Assembly: GCA_021776145.1 (NCBI GenBank) | Contig: JAJFGM010000780.1 | Location: 1 to 13,410 of the forward strand | Direction: 5' to 3' | Length of the DNA: 13,410 bases | From: Kiloniellaceae bacterium | GTDB lineage: Bacteria > Pseudomonadota > Alphaproteobacteria > Kiloniellales > Kiloniellaceae | Part shown: positions 6,801 through 13,410 of the stretch, one piece after another | How the letters are laid out: the number at the start of each line of letters is the position of its first letter | How positions within the stretch are numbered: position 1 is the first letter of the stretch | Position numbers and translations under genes: made by a program | The notes under the pieces: model-generated | Told to the model about the DNA's origin: nothing | Databases searched by the model: none | What the model saw: only the letters and a program-made list of their open reading frames with translations

Positions 6801-6814
6801 TCTTGCCGGCAAGA
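6801..6814. promoter_or_regulatory. Perfect 14-bp palindrome in the divergent promoter region
   Basis: TCTTGCCGGCAAGA is an exact palindrome within the 96 bases separating the oxygenase start (6781, minus) from the DUF3830 start (6878, plus). A second perfect palindrome, CGCCCGGGCG, lies at 6847-6856. The 14-bp site is 20 bases from the oxygenase start codon, where a bound repressor could block its transcription or that of both genes. It is short and uninterrupted, so a chance GC-rich palindrome is possible. Confidence 0.35.
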
Positions 6815-6877
6815 TTGGCACACTCTACGGTCCGCGAACAGACGCACGCCCGGGCGCCTGTATCATGAGGAAAGCCG

Positions 6878-7288
6878 ATGACCCAACTGACCCTGACCGC
6901 CGGTCCCTATGTCTTCGATGCACGTTTCGAGAACGAACTCGCCCCCAAGACCTGCGCCGCCTTCGAAAAAGCGCTGCCGTTCCTCAGCCAAGCCGTGCAC
7001 GTGCGCTGGAGCGGCGAGGCGGTGTGGATGCCGCTGGGCGATATGGACTTCGGCGTCGGCTACGAAAACCACACCAGCTATCCGGCGCCCGGTCAGGTCA
7101 TCCTCTATCCCGGCGGTATCAGTGAAACCGAAATCCTGCTGGCTTACGGCGGCGTGCACTTTGCCAGCAAAGTGGGACAGCTGGCCGGCAACCACTTCAT
7201 CACCGTAACATCGGGACTGGAAAACCTGCTGCCGCTCGGCAAGCTGGCGCTTTGGGAAGGCGCCCAGGATATCCGCTTCGAACTGTGA
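6878..7288 (+). CDS. DUF3830 family protein (cyclophilin-like fold)
   Basis: A 136-residue protein matching the DUF3830 family over its whole length. Typical features are APKTCAAFEKALPF near the N-terminus, HVRWSGEAVW in the middle, and then ENHTSYPAPGQVILYPGGIS and FASKVGQLAGNHF. The fold is cyclophilin-like, but I can assign no enzymatic activity and no isomerase site. ATG 6878 follows GAGGAAA at a good distance, so the start is firm. No signal peptide; probably cytoplasmic. From general recall, members sit beside amidohydrolases and amide-degrading genes, which fits the window. The DUF1971 gene lies 99 bases downstream, long enough for its own promoter. Confidence 0.85.
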   Translation: MTQLTLTAGPYVFDARFENELAPKTCAAFEKALPFLSQAVHVRWSGEAVWMPLGDMDFGVGYENHTSYPAPGQVILYPGGISETEILLAYGGVHFASKVGQLAGNHFITVTSGLENLLPLGKLALWEGAQDIRFEL

Positions 7289-7387
7289 ACATAGTGCACC
7301 GCCGAGCGGTCGCGCGTCCAACTGACAGCCCAAGGTATTAACTCACTTTGTAACTGCAACATATTGTCCATAAAGGTTTTGCGGCAA

Positions 7388-7660
7388 ATGAAGTCGCTAC
7401 CGATGACCGTCGCCGCCTATAAAAAGACCCCCGTCTTCACCGCTGAAACGGTGCCGCAGTCGCTGCTGCGCGATCACCGAACCAAGGCCGGCGTCTGGGG
7501 GCTGATATATGTATCTAGCGGCCGCCTGCGCTATCGCATCGCGGCAACTGGCGAGGAGATCGAATTGACACCCTCGATGCCCGGTGTGATCGAACCGGAC
7601 AGCGAGCATTCGGTCACGCCGCTGGGCGAGGTCGTCTTCTATGTCGAATTCTGGCGGTGA
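7388..7660 (+). CDS. DUF1971 / TehB-like small domain protein
   Basis: A 90-residue single-domain protein resembling the DUF1971 domain found at the N-terminus of some TehB tellurite-resistance proteins and as a free-standing cupin-like protein. Recognisable segments are AYKKTPVFTAETVPQSLLRD, HRTKAGVWGLIYVSSGRLRY, the PGVIEPDSEHSV turn and the C-terminal VFYVEFWR. There is no methyltransferase domain, so tellurite resistance should not be inferred. ATG 7388 has AAAGG 11 bases upstream; ATG 7403 is an alternative, and a TTG at 7364 would extend the frame without a ribosome binding site. The DMSP-lyase-type cupin gene begins 45 bases after its stop. Confidence 0.75.
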   Translation: MKSLPMTVAAYKKTPVFTAETVPQSLLRDHRTKAGVWGLIYVSSGRLRYRIAATGEEIELTPSMPGVIEPDSEHSVTPLGEVVFYVEFWR

Positions 7661-7705
7661 GTTCGTTTACCGGGGTTTTCCAATGCGTTCGCGTGCTTGG
7701 CTAAG

Positions 7706-8338
7706 ATGGTGCCCGTGACGATGACAGCCAGCAGGCATTCCGACGACAGGTTGCTCGCTGCGGTGTTGTCCTTTGTCGACGAACACCCGCATGCGGATCT
7801 CAGGCGTTTTCAGGATGGCATCGCGAACTGGGGGCAGGCGTGGTCGGGCGTGACGCCCCGCCATCTGCCCGCCGCCGAAAGGCTGCCCGAAAGCCTGTCG
7901 CACACGGCACCCGACACTCATGCGCTGGCGGCGCTTTGGCATCGCGAGAGCGCCTGGCGGAAGTGGGAACAGAGCTACGCCAAGGCGGATGGCGTCGTCG
8001 GTGACGACCTGCTGGCTGACTATGGTTTTGCCGAATTGATCGGCAAGCTCGGCCCTTTCGTCAGTCAGCGCGTGCGCGCCGGGGTCGGTATCTGGGGCCC
8101 GAACCTGACCTATCCACAGCACCGCCACGGGGCCGAGGAAGCCTATGTGCCGCTCGCCGGCAGCGCAGAGTACCGATTTGGCGCCGAGGAGGGGGCCTCA
8201 CGGGTCGAACGCGGTCCTGGCGACGTCGTCTATGTGCCCTCGCTTCTGACCCACGGTTTCCGCACCGGCGACACCGCTTTCGTGGTCCTCTATATCTGGC
8301 AAAATGGCGATCTGCGGGAAACTTCGACGTTCGCCTGA
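7706..8338 (+). CDS. DMSP-lyase superfamily cupin protein
   Basis: A 210-residue protein with a C-terminal cupin of the dimethylsulfoniopropionate lyase type (DddL/DddQ/DddW/DddK superfamily). Such enzymes cleave DMSP to acrylate and dimethyl sulfide with a metal cofactor. The signature YPQHRHGAEEAYVPLAG supplies the metal ligands His139, His141, Glu145 and probably Tyr147, with a fourth His at 183 in PSLLTHGFRT. An N-terminal helical region leads in through WEQSY and DYGFAELIGKLGP, as in DddL/DddQ-like proteins. Many superfamily members do not cleave DMSP, so activity is uncertain. The start is unclear: ATG 7706 and ATG 7721 are both in frame and neither has a strong ribosome binding site. 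The gene ends 22 bases from the convergent ligase gene, with no terminator visible between them. Confidence 0.75.
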   Translation: MVPVTMTASRHSDDRLLAAVLSFVDEHPHADLRRFQDGIANWGQAWSGVTPRHLPAAERLPESLSHTAPDTHALAALWHRESAWRKWEQSYAKADGVVGDDLLADYGFAELIGKLGPFVSQRVRAGVGIWGPNLTYPQHRHGAEEAYVPLAGSAEYRFGAEEGASRVERGPGDVVYVPSLLTHGFRTGDTAFVVLYIWQNGDLRETSTFA

Positions 8339-8360
8339 GCGTGTTAACTCACGGCCCCGC

Positions 8361-9257
8361 CTAACCGCCCCAACTCGCTACGGCGCCCGGCCAGATCCCG
8401 CGCAGGAATTCGACAACGCCCATCGGTGTCGGTAGCACGGCGACCCCGGCCGCTTCGAGTGCCGCCTTCTTCGAGGCATAGGTTCCCTTGTCGCCCATGA
8501 CGATGGCGCCGGCATGGCCCATCTTCTTGCCGGCCGGGGCGGCGCCGCCGGCGATGAAGGCGGCAACCGGCTTTTGCATGCCGGCGGCGTACTCGGCGGC
8601 GTCCTCTTCCATGGTGCCGCCGATCTCGCCGACCATGACGACGGCCTCGGTGCCGGGGTGGCCATCGAGGGCTTCCAGCGCATCGCGCGTGGTCGTGCCG
8701 ATGATGGGGTCGCCGCCGATGCCGACGAAAGCCGACTGGCCGAAGCCAGCGCTGACGATCATTTGGCAGACCAGTGTGCCGAGCGAGCCCGAGCGCGACA
8801 GCACGCCGACGCCGCCCTTGCGGAAGATGCGGCGGTTGAAGGCCGGCATGAAACCGGTGAAACACTCGTCGACCGTGACCGAACCGGCGGTGTTGGGGCC
8901 GGTGATCACCGCGCCTTGCGCGCGTGCCGCCGCCATGACGATCATGACGTCCTGCACCGGGATGTGTTCGGTGAGAATACAGAGATGCTTGGCGCCGGCC
9001 TCGATAGCATCCAGGGCGGCGTCCTTTACCCCTAGTGGCGGAATGAAGAGCACCGAGGCATCGAAGCCGCCACTCGCCATGGCCTCCCTGGCCGAGGCAT
9101 GCACCGGCACGCCGAGATGTGTCTCGCCGGCCTTTTTCGGATTGACGCCGCCGACGACGTTGGTGCCGTATGCTTGCATGCGTTCGGTCCAGAAGCTGCC
9201 TTGCTTGCCGGTGATGCCCTGGACAATCACTCGGTGCTGGCGTCGGAGAACTCTCAT
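8361..9257 (-). CDS. ADP-forming acyl-CoA ligase alpha subunit (SucD-like)
   Basis: A 298-residue SucD-fold subunit, which binds CoA and carries the phosphorylated histidine in reactions of the type acid + CoA + ATP to acyl-CoA + ADP + phosphate. The N-terminal Rossmann CoA site reads GITGKQGSFWTERM, then ITGPNTAG (where succinyl-CoA synthetases have GPNCPG), SRSGSLGT, EIGGTMEEDA, and the active-site GHAGAI with His248. Length matches SucD (about 290). ATG 9257 overlaps the upstream stop as ATGA, showing translational coupling with the beta subunit; the frame is open further upstream to 9554, but that stretch lies inside the beta gene. The Cys-Pro to Thr-Ala change in the GPNCPG loop suggests a substrate other than succinate. 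Sulfoacetate is the favoured candidate from the neighbouring dehydrogenase. Confidence 0.88.
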   Translation of the reverse strand: MRVLRRQHRVIVQGITGKQGSFWTERMQAYGTNVVGGVNPKKAGETHLGVPVHASAREAMASGGFDASVLFIPPLGVKDAALDAIEAGAKHLCILTEHIPVQDVMIVMAAARAQGAVITGPNTAGSVTVDECFTGFMPAFNRRIFRKGGVGVLSRSGSLGTLVCQMIVSAGFGQSAFVGIGGDPIIGTTTRDALEALDGHPGTEAVVMVGEIGGTMEEDAAEYAAGMQKPVAAFIAGGAAPAGKKMGHAGAIVMGDKGTYASKKAALEAAGVAVLPTPMGVVEFLRGIWPGAVASWGG

Positions 9258-10381
9258 TTTGCCGCGGCCTCCGCCGCCGCCTTGCAGGCCGCGTCCATGT
9301 CGGGCAGGGGATCGATACCGAGGCGCCGTTTCAACATGTCGATCGCTTCCTCGTCGCCTGTACCGGCGATGGAGAAGTAGACCGGCAGGTCGGGCTTGAC
9401 CTCGTCCCAGGCGTCGAGCAAGCCACCCATCATGACGTCGCAGCGCGCGAAGGCACCGCAGAAGTTCACCACCAAGCTCTTCACTCCGGGCTTGTCGAGG
9501 ACCATTTCCAGCGCGATCTTGCCCTTGGTATAGGCCTCGCCGCCGATCTCGCAAAAGTTCGCCGGCCGGCCGCCGTGGTGGCGTACCACGTCCATGGTCG
9601 TCATGGTGAGCCCGGCGCCGTTGGCCAGAACGGCGACTTCGCCGTCGAGTTCGATGTACTTGATCCCGGCGGCTTCGCCCCGGGCTTCGAGGCCGGTGAG
9701 CTTTTCAGGCGCGCCCTTGGCGGCCAGATCGGGCTGGCGTTTGATGGCGGAGTCATCCATGACGAACTTGCAGTCGAGCGCCAGCAGCCGCCCGTCGCGC
9801 ATCAGCGCCAAGGGGTTGATTTCCAAAAGCTCGGCGTCCGCCGCGCGGTAGGCGTCATAAAGCCGGACCAGGATCCCGGCGATGGCATCGTCCTGGCCGC
9901 CGAGATCGAGACCGGCGAGCAGCGCGCCGGCCTGCGCCGCCGGCAATCCGGCGTCTATTTCGATCGGCGCCTGGCGCACCGCGTCGGCGTCCTCCGCGGC
10001 GGCCGCCTCGACGTCCATGCCGCCAAGGGCGGAAAAGAGTACCGCCGGTCCCTTGCTGACGGGATCGTTGAGCACCGCGGCGTAGAATTCGCGGGCAATT
10101 TCGCCGCGCTCTTCGACCAGCAGCCTTTCAACGCGATGGCCGGCGATTTCCATGCCGAGGATAGCTGCGGCGGCGGTCCGGGCCTGTACCGCGTCGTCAG
10201 CCGCCTTGATGCCGCCTGCCTTGCCGCGCTTGCCGGTCGGCACCTGGGCCTTGACGATGACTTGGCCGAGTTCGCGCTGGATGTCGGCGGCCTCTTCAGC
10301 CGTCGTCGCGACGCGGCCTTGCGGGATGGCGATGCCCGCCGCCGCCAAAATCGCTTTACCGGCCTGTTCCTCGAAGTTCAT
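9254..10381 (-). CDS. ADP-forming acyl-CoA ligase beta subunit (SucC-like)
   Basis: A 375-residue SucC-fold subunit: an ATP-grasp domain (residues about 1-230) followed by a ligase/CoA domain. Visible ATP-grasp motifs are KAQVPTGKRGKAGGIK (residues 44-59), ELLEINPLAL with Asn189 and ALDCKF with Asp203, the last two probably Mg ligands. The C-terminal domain has NGAGLTMTTMD and PANFCEIGGEA. The loop that reads GGIVRCD in Escherichia coli SucC is GAFARCD here (residues 309-315), a substrate-side change arguing that the acid is not succinate. GAGGGG precedes ATG 10381 by about five bases. The gene starts 13 bases after the dehydrogenase stop and overlaps the alpha gene by ATGA, so the three are one transcription unit. 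Malate-CoA ligase (MtkA) is an alternative relative, but the dehydrogenase neighbour favours sulfoacetate-type chemistry. Confidence 0.87.
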   Translation of the reverse strand: MNFEEQAGKAILAAAGIAIPQGRVATTAEEAADIQRELGQVIVKAQVPTGKRGKAGGIKAADDAVQARTAAAAILGMEIAGHRVERLLVEERGEIAREFYAAVLNDPVSKGPAVLFSALGGMDVEAAAAEDADAVRQAPIEIDAGLPAAQAGALLAGLDLGGQDDAIAGILVRLYDAYRAADAELLEINPLALMRDGRLLALDCKFVMDDSAIKRQPDLAAKGAPEKLTGLEARGEAAGIKYIELDGEVAVLANGAGLTMTTMDVVRHHGGRPANFCEIGGEAYTKGKIALEMVLDKPGVKSLVVNFCGAFARCDVMMGGLLDAWDEVKPDLPVYFSIAGTGDEEAIDMLKRRLGIDPLPDMDAACKAAAEAAAK

Positions 10382-10394
10382 CCGCGCCCCTCGC

Positions 10395-11852
10395 TCATCT
10401 GCCGTATTTTGCCCAATAGGCGCCGAAAAGCTCTTCCTCGCTCGGCTTGTCCTCGGCGATGGTGGTGACCAGCCGCGTTACGTTGATGAAACAGCGCAGG
10501 TTCAAATTGTCGTCGAGGCTGTTGCCGGCCCAGGTCCCGCCGCCCATCGACAGGGTGAAGGGCAGGGCGTTGTCGAAACCGCCGCCGTTGCCGAAGGTGT
10601 GCGCCTGGTTGACCAGCACGCGCACCACATCGGTCGTGGCCGCGAGGGCGCGGGCATGGTCCATATCCCGGGTGTGGATGCCGCAGGAGTGTCCCTTGCC
10701 GGTAACCTCGAGGATGGCGTGCACCTTGGCGTTGGCCGCGGCGAAGTCGGCGGCGCGATAGACGGTGAGCACCAGCGACAGTTTCTCGTCGGCGAAGCCG
10801 TGCGCACCGCCGACGGCTTCTTCCTCGACCATGAAGAAGCTGCAGGCCTTGGCTTCGTCGGGCAGACCGAAGACCTTGGCGGTGACTTCGGCGTCCTTGG
10901 CGATGACATGTCGGTTGAGTTTTCCGTCGATCCACAGGGTCGATTCGATCGCCCCTTTTTGTGCGGCGTCGCAGCGCCAGCCGCCGGCCCGCCGCAGGGC
11001 TGCCATGGTAGCCTCGTACACATCGTCAAGGACGATCACAGAGTTTTCCGAGGAGCAGGAGGTCGCGTTGTCGAAGATCTTCGAGGCGGCAATCTTGCGC
11101 GCCGCGTCATCGAGGTCGGCGCTCGAATCGACGATCACCGGGACATTGCCGGCACCGACGCCGATTGCCACCGTGCCGGATTGCATGGCGCGCTTGACGT
11201 TGTTCTGCGAACCGGTGACGACCACCAGGTCGACCGCCTCCATCAGGGCCTGGGTCAAAGCCCTGTCGACGGGCGCCGGCAGGATCTGTACCAGATCGAC
11301 GGGATGGCCGGCCTTGGCCAGCTCCGCCCGCATCAGCCTGACGGTCATTGCCGTGGTGGCGTAGCCGGCAGGCGATGGCGCGATGATCACCGCGTTACCG
11401 CCTTTCAGCGCCATCATCGCCTTGTTGACCGGCGTCGCCGCCGGATTGGTCGAGGGGCAGACGGCGCCGACGACGCCGACCGGTTTGCCGTAAAGGACCA
11501 GGCCGCGCTCGGGCTGCTCATCGATGACGCCGACGCTGCGGGCGCGCAAAAGATCGCGCAGCGTGCCAAAGGTCTTGCGGGTGTTCTTGACGATCTTCGA
11601 TTCGACGTTGCCGAGCCCGGTATCGGCGACGGCCATTTTGGCCAGCAAGCATGCTTGTTCCGGCTTGTAGATGGACCAAGCCAATGCCGTCACCGCGTCG
11701 TCGACGCGGGCTTGGTCATGGTTTTCGTAACTCTGCATGGCCTGGCGCGCGCACGCCACCAACTCAGCCGCGATGTCGTGAGCCCGGCTCCGCGCCGCGC
11801 CTTCCGGCGTTGCGCTGTCGACGGGTGGTGCCGTGTCCGTGGTTCGCCGCAT
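10395..11852 (-). CDS. sauS: CoA-acylating aldehyde dehydrogenase, SauS-type (sulfoacetaldehyde)
   Basis: A 485-residue NAD(P)-dependent aldehyde dehydrogenase of the CoA-acylating class, interconverting an acyl-CoA and the aldehyde. The catalytic Cys266 lies in DNATSCSSEN, the acylating-class counterpart of the ICASEQ site of AdhE. The cofactor region includes GNAVIIAPSP and VTGSQNNV. Segments such as ESKIVKNTRKTFGTLRDLL, CPSTNPAATP and GTWAGNSLDDNLNLRCFINV agree with my recall of sulfoacetaldehyde dehydrogenase (acylating, SauS) of Cupriavidus necator. An N-terminal extension of about 25 residues precedes the family core. ATG 11852 has AGGACA about eight bases upstream. In the sulfoacetate pathway this enzyme reduces sulfoacetyl-CoA to sulfoacetaldehyde, which Xsc then desulfonates; no xsc is present here. 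Malonate or succinate semialdehyde activity is a real alternative. It is followed after 13 bases by the CoA-ligase pair. Confidence 0.72.
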   Translation of the reverse strand: MRRTTDTAPPVDSATPEGAARSRAHDIAAELVACARQAMQSYENHDQARVDDAVTALAWSIYKPEQACLLAKMAVADTGLGNVESKIVKNTRKTFGTLRDLLRARSVGVIDEQPERGLVLYGKPVGVVGAVCPSTNPAATPVNKAMMALKGGNAVIIAPSPAGYATTAMTVRLMRAELAKAGHPVDLVQILPAPVDRALTQALMEAVDLVVVTGSQNNVKRAMQSGTVAIGVGAGNVPVIVDSSADLDDAARKIAASKIFDNATSCSSENSVIVLDDVYEATMAALRRAGGWRCDAAQKGAIESTLWIDGKLNRHVIAKDAEVTAKVFGLPDEAKACSFFMVEEEAVGGAHGFADEKLSLVLTVYRAADFAAANAKVHAILEVTGKGHSCGIHTRDMDHARALAATTDVVRVLVNQAHTFGNGGGFDNALPFTLSMGGGTWAGNSLDDNLNLRCFINVTRLVTTIAEDKPSEEELFGAYWAKYGR

Positions 11853-11886
11853 CTAAATGTCCTGTTTTAATAAGGTCGGTTTCTGG

Positions 11887-13407
11887 TCAATCGGTGGGTG
11901 CCGCTTTGCGGTTGTTGCGGATCTCGCGCACGATGTTCGAAGCGATCACCAGGAACGCGCATACCAGCAACAAGGCCGATATGGGCCGAAAGAGAAAGCC
12001 GCTGTATTCGTAGTCCATCAATTGCATGGATTTGGTGAAGGTGGATTCGCCGAGTTTGCCGAGGATAAGACCGAGGACGATGCCGGCGGCGGAATAGCCG
12101 GTTTTGCGCAGCAGGTAACCGACGATGCCAGCGAGGAACATCACCCATATGTCGACGGTGAGGTTGCGCAGCGCATAGGCGCCAACGGTTGCCAGCATCA
12201 AGATACCGGGTGCCAGCCAGCGGAAGGGAATTCTCAAAAGGTGCACCACCGTCTTGGTCTGGATCCAGCCAAGAAAAAGGATCGCGACGTTGGCATAGAA
12301 CATCGCCGCGAAGGTGATCCACACCAACTCTTTTGAGGTGATGAAGACCAGCGGACCCGGCTCCATGCCATGGATCTGAAAGATGCCCATGATCATCGCG
12401 GTCAGCGCGCCGCCCGGCAGGCCAAGGGCGAGCAGCGGAATCATGGCGGCCCCTGTCGCCGCGTTGTTCGCGGTCTCGGACGCGATGACGCCGGCCAGTT
12501 TGCCCTTGCCGAACTCCTCCGGCGTCTTCGACCAGCGCACAGCTTGGCTGTAGCTGAGGAAGGCGGCGAGGGTCGCGCCGATGCCCGGCAGAATGCCGGC
12601 GAAAAAACCGATGGCGACAGAGCGCAACACGGTATAGCGCTCGATCCAGAATTCCATCCAGGTGGGGAAGGCCAGGCCGGCCTTGGGTCGTTCGCGGGTG
12701 CCGGTGGAGATCTTCTCGGCCTGGGTGAAGACCTCGGCGATGGCGAAGAAACCGAGGATCATCGGGATGAAATGTATGCCGGCCGCCAGGTAGTAGGAGG
12801 AATAGTCGAGGCCGAGGATACTGCCGCGGTCGAAACGCGGGATGCCGCCGGCCGGGTCCGTGCCGATGGTGGCGATGGCGAGGCCAAGGAAGATCGACAG
12901 CCAGCCTTTCCACAAGGTCTTGGCGCCGACCGAGGCGGAGACGGCGAGACCGAGGACGATCAGCGAAAAGATCTCCTGCGGGCCAAAGGCCCTGACCGCC
13001 CAGTTGGCGATCAAGGGTGTCGCCGACATCATCAGGATCGCCGAAGCGACGCCACCCAACGCGGAACAGGATACGGCGGCGCCGATCGCCTTGCCGGACT
13101 GGCCGTTGACGGTCATCGGGTAGACGTCGAAACATGTTGGCGCGTTTTCCGGCGCGCCAGGAATGTTGAAAAGGATCGCCGTTATGGCGCCTCCGAAGAC
13201 GCCCGAGCAATAGATCACCGCAAACAGCATGATGGCGTGTTGCGGCGCCATGGCGACGGTGAAAGGCAGCAGGACGGCGCCCAGCGTCAGCATGTTGACG
13301 CCCGGGATGGCACCGAAAATCATGCCGCCGATGACGCCGCCAACGAAGATCATGAGGGCCGTCGGGTCGAGGAAGAGGGCTTGTGTGCCGGCGATGAAAT
13401 CGATCAT
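11887..13407 (-). CDS. tctA: Tripartite tricarboxylate transporter permease, TctA family
   Basis: A 506-residue inner-membrane protein, the usual length for the large TctA permease of TTT transporters. These import carboxylates with a periplasmic binding protein (TctC) and a small membrane subunit (TctB). Multiple hydrophobic helices run the full length. The glycine-rich family motifs are present: VGGVIGGMIFGAIPGVN (residues about 22-38) and, after the mid-point, FAGILPGIGATLAAFLSY, with NNAATGAAMIPLLALGLPGG between further helices. ATG 13407 is only three bases from the window edge, so its ribosome binding site and any tctB/tctC genes lie outside. The dehydrogenase begins 34 bases after the stop, so the permease heads a transport-plus-activation operon. 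The substrate is inferred to be the carboxylate used by the ligase, plausibly sulfoacetate. Confidence 0.92.
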   Translation of the reverse strand: MIDFIAGTQALFLDPTALMIFVGGVIGGMIFGAIPGVNMLTLGAVLLPFTVAMAPQHAIMLFAVIYCSGVFGGAITAILFNIPGAPENAPTCFDVYPMTVNGQSGKAIGAAVSCSALGGVASAILMMSATPLIANWAVRAFGPQEIFSLIVLGLAVSASVGAKTLWKGWLSIFLGLAIATIGTDPAGGIPRFDRGSILGLDYSSYYLAAGIHFIPMILGFFAIAEVFTQAEKISTGTRERPKAGLAFPTWMEFWIERYTVLRSVAIGFFAGILPGIGATLAAFLSYSQAVRWSKTPEEFGKGKLAGVIASETANNAATGAAMIPLLALGLPGGALTAMIMGIFQIHGMEPGPLVFITSKELVWITFAAMFYANVAILFLGWIQTKTVVHLLRIPFRWLAPGILMLATVGAYALRNLTVDIWVMFLAGIVGYLLRKTGYSAAGIVLGLILGKLGESTFTKSMQLMDYEYSGFLFRPISALLLVCAFLVIASNIVREIRNNRKAAPTD

Positions 13408-13410
13408 GGC

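Noticed and set aside
7364..7387. TTG start for the DUF1971 protein
   Set aside because: No ribosome binding site precedes it, and the family similarity begins after the ATG at 7388.
7388..7660. Tellurite-resistance function for the TehB-like protein
   Set aside because: Only the N-terminal cupin-like domain is present; the methyltransferase domain responsible for TehB chemistry is absent.
10152..11870. Plus-strand frame of 572 codons across the dehydrogenase and ligase genes
   Set aside because: It spans two well-supported minus-strand genes. The translation is His/Asp/Gly/Arg-rich without motifs, a mirror of the coding strand's codon bias.

Overview
The window is GC-rich and densely coded. 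It looks like chromosomal DNA of a free-living, metabolically versatile proteobacterium, most likely an alphaproteobacterium of the Rhodospirillales type. That placement is an inference from base composition and from the families present (TctA permease, DUF3830, HalD/BesD-like oxygenase, DMSP-lyase-type cupin, dimethylformamidase-like protein); no rRNA or housekeeping gene anchors it. I see no rRNA, tRNA, CRISPR array or complete insertion sequence.

Left part (1-4090): a gene running off the left edge on the minus strand (1-75) diverges from a two-gene plus-strand operon. The roughly 400-base gap between them holds a perfect 10+10 bp dyad, a good operator candidate. The operon encodes a large N,N-dimethylformamidase-like amide hydrolase (472-2664) and a metal-dependent amidohydrolase (2702-4090). 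Together they suggest stepwise hydrolysis of a small nitrogen compound.

Centre (4098-6781): three minus-strand genes. A Fe(II)/2-oxoglutarate oxygenase of the HalD/BesD type (6781-5948) is followed by a small zinc-ribbon protein (5890-5681) and a secreted eight-repeat SEL1 protein (5225-4098). Between the last two lies a 329-bp non-autonomous transposable-element-like sequence (5242-5570). It has near-perfect 24-bp terminal inverted repeats and nested internal hairpins, and ends directly in front of the SEL1 ribosome binding site.

Right-centre (6878-8338): three plus-strand genes start divergently from the oxygenase across a gap with a perfect 14-bp palindrome. They encode a DUF3830 cyclophilin-like protein, a small DUF1971/TehB-like protein and a cupin of the DMSP-lyase superfamily.

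Right part (8361-13407): a minus-strand operon reads in order TctA-type permease, CoA-acylating aldehyde dehydrogenase of the sulfoacetaldehyde dehydrogenase (SauS) type, then the beta and alpha subunits of an ADP-forming carboxylate-CoA ligase (SucCD fold). The logic is uptake of a carboxylate, activation to its CoA thioester and reduction to the aldehyde. Sulfoacetate is the best candidate substrate, but the desulfonating enzyme (Xsc) is not in the window. The beta subunit has an altered loop where succinyl-CoA synthetases are strongly conserved, which argues against succinate.

Overall this is a catabolic region for small organic nitrogen and possibly organic sulfur compounds.
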